Shown here one piece after another: positions 1 through 5,839 of a stretch of DNA of 7,926 nucleotides (position 1 is its first letter; the number at the start of each line of letters is the position of its first letter). The stretch spans positions 1-7,926 of the forward strand of contig JAGCIZ010000155.1 of NCBI GenBank assembly GCA_017648235.1. The letters are read 5' to 3'. Position numbers and translations under genes: made by a program. Origin of the DNA: Paludibacteraceae bacterium. Its GTDB lineage: Bacteria; Bacteroidota; Bacteroidia; Bacteroidales; Paludibacteraceae. The notes below the pieces were generated by a model. That model saw only the letters and a list, made by a program, of their open reading frames with translations, did no database searches and had not been told where the DNA came from.

Positions 1-239
1 ACCTGCGCTGTGCCGAAGGTTTTGAACACAGCCAAACTCGCTCCCTTCCCCAGACGCTTTGCCACCTGCTCCGCAAAAAGCACTCCACTACCCTTTACCA
101 CCACATCTATATCCTTGGTAGGGCGTCCAAGAAGCAAATCGCGAACATAGCCACCAATTAGAAAACATGGCATTTGCATCTCATCAGCAACTTCGCTCAA
201 AAGACGAAAAATAGGTTTATCTAAATCTTTTTGTATCAT
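1..239 (-). CDS. cca: CCA tRNA nucleotidyltransferase / poly(A) polymerase family protein, N-terminal part
   Basis: This is the first 79 codons of a class II nucleotidyltransferase; the rest lies beyond the left edge. The family adds CCA (or poly-A) to RNA 3' ends using CTP and ATP in the cytoplasm. The head domain is clear: the nucleotide-binding signature GGYVRD is at residues 29-34 and the metal-binding pair DID is at 43-45 within KDIDVVV, followed by the family-typical VFKTFGTAQ at 71-79. The ATG at 237-239 was chosen because it begins 7 nt after the nrdJ stop and gives the usual short leader before GGYVRD; AAAAAAGAG precedes it. The tight spacing implies cotranscription with nrdJ. Whether it is a true CCA-adding enzyme or a poly(A) polymerase cannot be told from this part, because the distinguishing regions and any HD domain are missing. 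The CCA role is the likelier one, as Bacteroidota homologues with this N-terminus are generally annotated so. Confidence 0.88.
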   Translation of the reverse strand, partial: MIQKDLDKPIFRLLSEVADEMQMPCFLIGGYVRDLLLGRPTKDIDVVVKGSGVLFAEQVAKRLGKGASLAVFKTFGTAQ

Positions 240-246
240 CTCTTTT

Positions 247-2793
247 TTATCCCCCACATTTGGAGAAACCACAATTTTGACAAATGAAACATCCATCTTG
301 AATAACGATACTTTCTTCTCCACATTCAGGGCACTTCTGACCCTTTATTTGCGTTCCATCTGGAATATAACGCTTGAGTGCTTTTTCTACACCTGCTGTC
401 CAGTTGTTAATGGTTTCACTATCGAGCTGAAGACCATCAACCAACTTCACTACTTGGTCAATAGGCATTCCGTAACGCAAAACTCCGGAAATAAGTTTTG
501 CATAGTTCCAATAAATAGGGTCGAACTTATAAGACAATCCCTCGATTGTGATTTTATAGCCACGTTTGTTGGTAAACTGAAAATCGTAACGACTCTTTCC
601 GTCTTCATCAGTATTTTTAATAATCTTACCTTTTTCGACCGATTTAGGAAGAATAATACCTTCTTCTTCATCGTTAAGTCCTGTAAAGATTTCGTACGGT
701 TTTCCGTCTTGCAAACCTACAAAAGCGATCCATTTCTCTTTCTTGTTTTGGAAACGAACAACGTCGCATTCCAACTCTTTCGGGCGAACAAAATGTTTGT
801 CCGAATAGCAAAAACACTTTTGTTTATCATCTTTTTTATTGTCCTTGCTTGCCGAAACAAGAACTCCCGAACGACAACCATCACGATAAACAGTAACTCC
901 CTTACAACCGCATCTCCAAGCTTCGGCATAAAGTTCTGCGACCAACTCTTCTGTGGCAGAAGCAGGTAGATTTATTGTTACACTGATAGAATGATCGACC
1001 CACTTTTGAATGCGACCTTGCATCCTAACCTTCATCACCCAATCTACATCGTTTGCTGTTGCCTTGTAATATGGCGATTTAGCAACCAACTCATCCAACT
1101 CCTCTTGCGTAAAATTTTGCTGAGGATCGTAACCATTTTTACTCATCCAAAGCATAAACTTGTGATGAAAAACAATGTATTCCTCAAACGAATCGCCATT
1201 TTGATCAACATAATCAACACGAACATTTACATCGTTTGGATTTACTTTCCTGCGTCGCTTATAAACGGGCATAAATGCAGGTTCAATACCCGAAGTAGTT
1301 TGCGTCATGATACTTGTTGTTCCAGTTGGAGCAATAGTCAAACAAGCAATGTTGCGGCGCCCGTTTTGTTTCATATCCTCGTAAAGCTGAGGATCAGCAT
1401 CTTTCAAACGAAGAATGAATGGATTATTTTTCTCAAGTTCCGCATTGAAAATTGCAAAAGCACCACGTTCCTTTGCCATCTCCACCGATGACCTATATGC
1501 CTCTAGGGCAATTGTTTTATGGATATTTTCCGAGAAATCTATTGCTTCTTCGCTTCCATAACGCAGACCCAAAGCAGCCAACATATCGCCCTCGGCAGTT
1601 ATTCCCACACCTGTTCGGCGACCTTTTATTGTTTTATCTTTGATTTTCAACCAAAGCTCGTATTCGGTATTTTTTATCGTATCATCTTCTGGATCCGATG
1701 CAATTTTTTCTAAAATAGCATCGATTTTTTCCATTTCCAAATCAATGATATCGTCCATAATGCGTTGAGCCTTTTGAACATGTTCTCGGAATAATTCAAA
1801 ATTAAACTTAGCCGAATCGGAAAATGGATTTTCTACGTAAGAATAAAGATTTATTGCCAATAAACGACAACTATCATAAGGACAAAGCGGAATTTCGCCA
1901 CAAGGATTTGTTGAAACAGTTTTATATCCAAAATCGGAATAACAATCTGGGATTGATTCTCTTGTAATGGTATCCCAAAACAAAACTCCTGGTTCGGCGC
2001 TTTGCCAAGCATTGTGGATGATTTTTTTCCAAAGAGCAGAAGCATCAACTGATTTTTTGTAAAGCGGAGTTTTTGCATCAATTGGATATTGCTGAACATA
2101 TTCTTCTCCAGAAAGTGCCGCCTGCATAAAATCATCGTGCAACTTAACCGAAATGTTAGCGCCTGTAATTTTCCCTTGTTCGAGTTTTGCATCAATAAAT
2201 TTTTCAGAATCAGGATGTTTTATTGACACCGAAAGCATCAAAGCTCCACGACGACCGCCTTGAGCCACCTCACGAGTAGAATTTGAATAACGCACCATAA
2301 ATGGAACTATTCCGGTAGAAGTAAGTGCCGAATTTTTTACTGGAGAACCCTCTGGACGAATGTAAGATAAATCGTGCCCAACTCCGCCACGGCGCTTCAT
2401 CAACTGCACTTGCTCTTCGTCCAATTTGATAATTCCACCATAAGAATCGGCATTTTTTGTAAAACCTATCACAAAGCAATTGGAAAGCGACGCAATTTGA
2501 TGTTTATTGCCAATTCCCGTCATAGGACTTCCTTGAGGAACTATGTATTTGAAATTTCTGAACAAATCAAACAACTCTTGTTCCGAAAGAGGATTTTTGT
2601 ATTTATTCTCGATGCGAGCAATTTCCCTTGCTAAACGCCAATGCATATCATCGGGTGTTTTTTCATACAGATTGCCGTCAGAATCCTTCAACGCATATTT
2701 ATTCACCCAAACTTGAGCTGCCAAACTATCGCCTCCAAAATATTCCAACGATGCAGACAACGCCTCTTCTTCCAAATATATTTTTTCCTCCAT
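247..2793 (-). CDS. nrdJ: Adenosylcobalamin-dependent (class II) ribonucleoside-diphosphate reductase
   Basis: This 848-residue enzyme reduces ribonucleotides to deoxyribonucleotides in the cytoplasm. It uses adenosylcobalamin to form the active-site thiyl radical, so it needs neither oxygen nor a separate radical-generating subunit. Visible marks are the first redox cysteine C106 in SNCF, the catalytic block NPCGE at 296-300 (N296, radical cysteine C298, E300), the second redox cysteine C309 eleven residues after C298, and the phosphate-binding loop APTGTTSI at 488-495. A CGCKGVTVYRDGC segment at 628-640 ends the barrel. A TSCPD-type domain follows at about 665-800, then a cysteine-rich tail (C821, C824, C835, C838, C841, C846) that looks like a zinc ribbon and may also carry reducing equivalents to the active site. 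I see no N-terminal ATP-cone. The ATG start gives a normal N-terminus; its leader is AT-rich with no Shine-Dalgarno sequence. The CCA-type gene follows 7 nt after the stop. No B12 riboswitch is recognisable upstream. Confidence 0.96.
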   Translation of the reverse strand: MEEKIYLEEEALSASLEYFGGDSLAAQVWVNKYALKDSDGNLYEKTPDDMHWRLAREIARIENKYKNPLSEQELFDLFRNFKYIVPQGSPMTGIGNKHQIASLSNCFVIGFTKNADSYGGIIKLDEEQVQLMKRRGGVGHDLSYIRPEGSPVKNSALTSTGIVPFMVRYSNSTREVAQGGRRGALMLSVSIKHPDSEKFIDAKLEQGKITGANISVKLHDDFMQAALSGEEYVQQYPIDAKTPLYKKSVDASALWKKIIHNAWQSAEPGVLFWDTITRESIPDCYSDFGYKTVSTNPCGEIPLCPYDSCRLLAINLYSYVENPFSDSAKFNFELFREHVQKAQRIMDDIIDLEMEKIDAILEKIASDPEDDTIKNTEYELWLKIKDKTIKGRRTGVGITAEGDMLAALGLRYGSEEAIDFSENIHKTIALEAYRSSVEMAKERGAFAIFNAELEKNNPFILRLKDADPQLYEDMKQNGRRNIACLTIAPTGTTSIMTQTTSGIEPAFMPVYKRRRKVNPNDVNVRVDYVDQNGDSFEEYIVFHHKFMLWMSKNGYDPQQNFTQEELDELVAKSPYYKATANDVDWVMKVRMQGRIQKWVDHSISVTINLPASATEELVAELYAEAWRCGCKGVTVYRDGCRSGVLVSASKDNKKDDKQKCFCYSDKHFVRPKELECDVVRFQNKKEKWIAFVGLQDGKPYEIFTGLNDEEEGIILPKSVEKGKIIKNTDEDGKSRYDFQFTNKRGYKITIEGLSYKFDPIYWNYAKLISGVLRYGMPIDQVVKLVDGLQLDSETINNWTAGVEKALKRYIPDGTQIKGQKCPECGEESIVIQDGCFICQNCGFSKCGG

Positions 2794-2886
2794 TATGATG
2801 TATTTTATAATCTACAATTAACAAAAATTTCCAAAAAGGGACAAAAAACTATCTAACTTTCAAATAATTAAAAACCAAAGAAAATA

Positions 2887-2916
2887 CAAAAGTTATCCTT
2901 TTTGCACCATCACAAA
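2887..2916 (-). promoter_or_regulatory. Possible promoter for nrdJ
   Basis: Read on the minus strand, TTTG (2913-2916) is followed after 17 nt by TAACTTTTG (2887-2895). This resembles the Bacteroidota promoter form TTTG-N19-21-TAnnTTTG, but the -7 box carries one extra base and the spacer is slightly short. It would give a leader of roughly 85-90 nt before the nrdJ ATG. It is the best candidate I found in the 193-bp gap, but in such AT-rich DNA near-matches arise by chance. Confidence 0.28.
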
Positions 2917-2986
2917 GAAAAAACAAATATCTTTTTCTGCAAACAAATAAAAAAGAAAGTTATGAACAAAAAGAGAAGTCCTTGGC

Positions 2987-4501
2987 TTACATTTCGGACA
3001 ACGTAACCTTGAAATAAGGATTTGGAGTATGTTCTTGATAAATAATCTGTTTCAGTTCCTGAACAACGTCGGGATACTCGTCTGCAACATCATTGTCTTC
3101 ATGCAAATCCAAAGACAAATTATATAACTGGCAGATTCCATTTTTCACAATCAATTTCCAATCACCTTTACGAACCGCTATTTGGTTGGTTTCATTAAAC
3201 TCCCAATAAAGAAAATCGTGTTTTTCTTGCGCTTTGTCATTGCCTAAAAGCGTATTTTTAAATGAAACACCATCAAAACAATCACCCTCCTTATTCGGGT
3301 TTAGATAATTATTCGGAAAATTTTCATCTCCTAAGATATCACAAAATGTAGGCAAAACATCCCAAAAAGCAATAGGAGTATTATTGACACTTCCTGCTGG
3401 GATTTTACCTTTCCAATAGGCAATAAATGGCACACGAATTCCACCTTCATGTGTTTGACGTTTTAGTCCGCGCAAAAGACCATCTCTATTGAAGAAATAT
3501 GGATCAGCACCACCCTCTTCATGAGGGCCATTGTCCGACGAAAAAATCACCAACGTATTTTCGCCAAAACCTTTTTCTTCCAACTTAGCCAACACTTCTC
3601 CAACATAAATATCCAAACGAGAAACCATTGCTGCAAACTGAGCATGCGTGTGAGTGATAGCATTGTAACGCGACCATTTATCTCCACCATATTCACCATC
3701 AGGCTTAAACTGACGCTTATAACGCCTCAACAGTTTATCGTTGGGTTGCACAAGTTCTGCATGCGGAAGAGTATAAGTGAACAAGCCATAAAAAGGTTGA
3801 CTATCAGATTGTTGTTCAATCCAATTTAGAGCTTCTTGATGAATCAGATCGGCAGAATACTGCTTACGCCTCAAATAGCCTTTTCCGTTCATCTCGTACT
3901 TTATATTTTGATTCATCAACACTCGAATAGTTGCTGTATCACCCTTCGATTTTGAATATCGATTAAGAAAATTAGGGTAATACTGATGAGCAATAAACTG
4001 ACAAATATATCCGTAAAATTCATCAACGCCACGCTTGTCGGGAGTACTTACAGAACCTTCATAACCTCCTGCCCACTTTCCAAACTGAGCCGTATTATAG
4101 CCGTTGAGTTTCATTACCTCAGGCAGCACAATGTGCGAAGTATCCAACGGATGCTGACCCGAAACTGCAAAGTCCGTATGCTTTCCATAAACTACTTCTC
4201 CTGAACGATATTCTTTATTGCCTCGAATTTCACAATGTCCGGTATGTTGCCCCGTCATTAGAGATGCACGTGAAGGTGCACTCACTGGACTTCCCGCATA
4301 GGCTTGAGTAAAACGCATTCCTTCTTCCGCCATTCGATCCAAGTTAGGGGTAGAAATATATTTCTGCCCATAACATCCCAAATCAGCATAACCCATATCA
4401 TCACAAAGAATAAAAATGATATTAGGCTTAGAATCTATGGTTTGCGAAGTAGCAACTGCACTTACCAACGAAGTTCCTAGCAACAAAGGAAGTTTCTTCA
4501 T
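2987..4501 (-). CDS. Periplasmic S1-family sulfatase (serine type)
   Basis: This 504-residue exported enzyme hydrolyses sulfate esters, probably from a sulfated glycan or another organic sulfate; the substrate cannot be read from the sequence. A signal peptide fills about residues 1-20 (MKK, hydrophobic core, ending AVATS before Q20) with no lipobox. Metal ligands are D34-D35 in CDDMG and D323-N324 in SSDNG. The sulfatase signature SAPSR is at 74-78, with S74 as the residue to be converted to formylglycine. K142, H247 (LPHAE) and K347, just before THEGGIRVP, match the usual sulfate-binding residues. Length is normal for the family. The ATG at 4499-4501 was chosen because it begins the signal peptide and sits 10 nt after the barrel gene's stop. 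A longer frame from a TTG at 4561 would add 20 charged residues ahead of the signal peptide and overlap the upstream gene. It is the last gene of an apparent operon with the barrel and FKBP-like genes. A serine-type sulfatase needs an anaerobic maturase (anSME), not encoded here. Confidence 0.93.
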   Translation of the reverse strand: MKKLPLLLGTSLVSAVATSQTIDSKPNIIFILCDDMGYADLGCYGQKYISTPNLDRMAEEGMRFTQAYAGSPVSAPSRASLMTGQHTGHCEIRGNKEYRSGEVVYGKHTDFAVSGQHPLDTSHIVLPEVMKLNGYNTAQFGKWAGGYEGSVSTPDKRGVDEFYGYICQFIAHQYYPNFLNRYSKSKGDTATIRVLMNQNIKYEMNGKGYLRRKQYSADLIHQEALNWIEQQSDSQPFYGLFTYTLPHAELVQPNDKLLRRYKRQFKPDGEYGGDKWSRYNAITHTHAQFAAMVSRLDIYVGEVLAKLEEKGFGENTLVIFSSDNGPHEEGGADPYFFNRDGLLRGLKRQTHEGGIRVPFIAYWKGKIPAGSVNNTPIAFWDVLPTFCDILGDENFPNNYLNPNKEGDCFDGVSFKNTLLGNDKAQEKHDFLYWEFNETNQIAVRKGDWKLIVKNGICQLYNLSLDLHEDNDVADEYPDVVQELKQIIYQEHTPNPYFKVTLSEM

Positions 4502-4511
4502 TCGATATTTC

Positions 4512-5237
4512 TTATTTGGAATAGGTTCGTTGTTTCTTTTTGAAGTCAAGAACATATCCAACAGAAAGCGTAAAAACTCCCTGACGATACGTCTCTTTCA
4601 GCGATCCACTTACCAAGTTACCCAAAGCGTAAACATAAGCTTTGTTCTTTGCCAAATTGTTGATACTATACTGATAACTTGTTCGGAAAAGAATATTCTT
4701 ATACTTCACATTCACACCAAAATCTGCAGCCACTTCAAACATTGAAAGGTAATTATCTTTACCAAAAATTACCGTTTCATCTGTTTCAGTGTCCATTAGA
4801 GGTTTTTTGAATTCATTATCAAGATAAGCATAATCCTTCGCTTCTAAACCAAAGTTCAAAGAAGGGCCTACAAAAAAAGACAATTCAACATCTTTTATTT
4901 GGTGATAAAAATAAATATGCAATGGCGCAGACACGTAGTACAACGTACGTTTGTAAATGATATCCGACGTATTACCTTCAACAGAAATACGAAAATCACC
5001 TCCTCGCATTGTCGATAAAACTGAAACATCAAAACCTAAATATGGATGAAAATTCCACGAAAAAATAGGACCCACAACAAAACCTGATGTTGGAGTTTTC
5101 TTAAAATGAATTTTATCCGAATCGATAGAAGGATTAGCATTCGTAAGAGCATAACCTCCCAAAAGCCCTATACTCTGAGACCACAATGAAGAAGCTAACG
5201 TAGCTGCAAAAAAAAGTAAACCTAAACGTTTTTTCAT
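4512..5237 (-). CDS. PorT-like outer-membrane beta-barrel protein
   Basis: This 241-residue protein is probably a small outer-membrane barrel of the PorT/OMP_b-brl_2 type. It begins with a signal peptide (MKKRL, hydrophobic stretch, LWS before Q21). After that come alternating hydrophobic and polar strands rich in aromatic residues: GLLGGYAL (24-31), VVGPIFSWNF, YVSAPLHIYFYH, LSFFVGPSLNFGL, ADFGVNVKYKNILFRTSYQYSINN and a last strand near VFTLSVGYVLDF. The YVSAPLHI and FVGPSLNFG segments are like those in the family. A short basic tail (KKKQRTYSK) follows the last strand. Its role is not known; such proteins are usually structural or pore-like, and nothing points to a specific type IX secretion role. 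Its ATG overlaps the stop of the FKBP-like gene as ATGA (5234-5237), which suggests translational coupling, and the sulfatase follows 10 nt downstream. The family call rests on the overall pattern and not on a catalytic motif. Confidence 0.8.
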   Translation of the reverse strand: MKKRLGLLFFAATLASSLWSQSIGLLGGYALTNANPSIDSDKIHFKKTPTSGFVVGPIFSWNFHPYLGFDVSVLSTMRGGDFRISVEGNTSDIIYKRTLYYVSAPLHIYFYHQIKDVELSFFVGPSLNFGLEAKDYAYLDNEFKKPLMDTETDETVIFGKDNYLSMFEVAADFGVNVKYKNILFRTSYQYSINNLAKNKAYVYALGNLVSGSLKETYRQGVFTLSVGYVLDFKKKQRTYSK

Positions 5238-5695
5238 TGAACAACTTCAACTAATTCTAATTCCTTAAAAAACAAAGTAGAAAATGGAGGCACTACATAA
5301 TTTCCATAAACATCTTTAGTTCCGAACTCACCATAGCCCAATTCACAAGGCAAACATATTCTCCACTTCGATTCTCTATCCATCTGAAGCAAAGCATTTT
5401 GCACTCCAATAGGATAATTCAAAACATATCCCATTGTGTCTATTGACGTAAAATCTGTACCATCTGCCATTACAGCTTTATAACGAATTTTGACCAAAGA
5501 ATTTCGATTTGGACGAGCGCCATAACCTCCCACGATCTCCTTCATATAGATCCCAGAATTATCCAATCCGAGATCGTTGTTTTTTACCGTTGTTTCCAAA
5601 AAACTTTCATTTGCATCTTTCCACACCTGAAAATTTTCTTTACAAGACGTAAACCACAACACAAGAAATGCGATAATGAAACAAATCTTTTTCAC
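5234..5695 (-). CDS. FKBP-type peptidyl-prolyl isomerase-like lipoprotein
   Basis: This is a predicted 153-residue lipoprotein: MKK start, hydrophobic stretch, and lipobox FTSC with the lipidated cysteine at C18. It would be anchored in the envelope, probably facing the periplasm. After a linker, an FKBP domain covers about residues 45-151 (VKIRYKAVMADGTDF, SKWRICLPCELGYG, VVPPFSTLFFKELELVEV). FKBP domains catalyse prolyl cis-trans isomerisation or act as chaperones. Several pocket residues differ here: the aspartate after the conserved phenylalanine is T83, and the EVIxGW loop that supplies the pocket-floor tryptophan appears shortened and lacks tryptophan. Y72, F82 and Y121 are kept, so activity is doubtful. 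The GTG at 5693-5695 was chosen because it gives a perfect lipoprotein signal with AAAAAGG upstream; a TTG at 5722 lies inside the promoter box. It is the first gene of the operon with the barrel and sulfatase genes. Confidence 0.84.
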   Translation of the reverse strand: MKKICFIIAFLVLWFTSCKENFQVWKDANESFLETTVKNNDLGLDNSGIYMKEIVGGYGARPNRNSLVKIRYKAVMADGTDFTSIDTMGYVLNYPIGVQNALLQMDRESKWRICLPCELGYGEFGTKDVYGNYVVPPFSTLFFKELELVEVVQ

Positions 5696-5719
5696 TTGAC
5701 CTTTTTCTACAAAACTTCG

Positions 5720-5727
5720 CAAAGGTA
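5720..5727 (-). promoter_or_regulatory. Promoter -7 box for the FKBP-barrel-sulfatase operon
   Basis: On the minus strand this reads TACCTTTG, a full match to the Bacteroidota -7 form TAnnTTTG. The -33 region about 20 nt upstream is only a run of T (near TGTTTTTTT) and no clean TTTG. Transcription would begin near 5713, leaving a leader of about 17 nt that contains AAAAAGG before the GTG start at 5695. The placement fits the gene start and the terminator upstream, so this is the best promoter call in the window. Confidence 0.6.
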
Positions 5728-5800
5728 CAATAAAGAATCGAAAAAAACATTATTCATAAAATCGTTAGTGGCGATAAAAAATTCTTCCTACAAAGAGCAT

Positions 5801-5833
5801 AAAAAAAGAAGTTACCTCGAGGTAACTTCTTTT
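5801..5833 (-). terminator. Intrinsic terminator of the DUF4301 gene
   Basis: A perfect 30-bp palindrome spans 5804-5833, centred on CTCGAG. In RNA it folds as a hairpin with the strong core GAAGTTACC/GGTAACTTC. On the minus strand the stem runs straight into seven T residues (5807-5801). It begins 7 nt after the DUF4301 stop codon at 5840-5842, so it ends that transcript and separates it from the FKBP-led operon. On the plus strand the trailing sequence is T-rich but interrupted (TTTTCTTTCTTT); it could work weakly in that direction, though nothing appears to be transcribed toward it. Confidence 0.9.
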
Positions 5834-5839
5834 CTTTCT

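Noticed and set aside
277..1643. Several open frames on the plus strand opposite nrdJ, up to 230 codons
   Set aside because: They lie wholly antisense to a clearly coding gene, have biased composition (rich in F, I, L, N, T), and show no recognisable domain or start signal. They are shadows of nrdJ codon use.
2794..2986. Possible B12 riboswitch upstream of the cobalamin-dependent reductase gene
   Set aside because: The gap is only 193 bp and very AT-rich. I see no GCCACTG-like B12 box and no set of paired GC-containing stems as expected for a cobalamin riboswitch.
2950..3003. Possible terminator after the sulfatase gene (GTCC...GGAC followed by a T-rich run on the minus strand)
   Set aside because: The stem is only 4 bp with a 14-nt loop, and part of it lies inside the coding region. 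It is too weak to call, so how this transcript ends is not clear from the sequence.
4502..4561. Twenty-residue N-terminal extension of the sulfatase from TTG 4561
   Set aside because: It puts polar and charged residues ahead of a normal signal peptide, uses a TTG, and overlaps the barrel gene by 50 nt. The ATG at 4501 explains everything.
5761..5775. Small inverted repeat ATCG-TTAGTGG-CGAT between the DUF4301 terminator and the FKBP-led operon
   Set aside because: A 4-bp stem in AT-rich DNA is expected by chance and has no supporting context.
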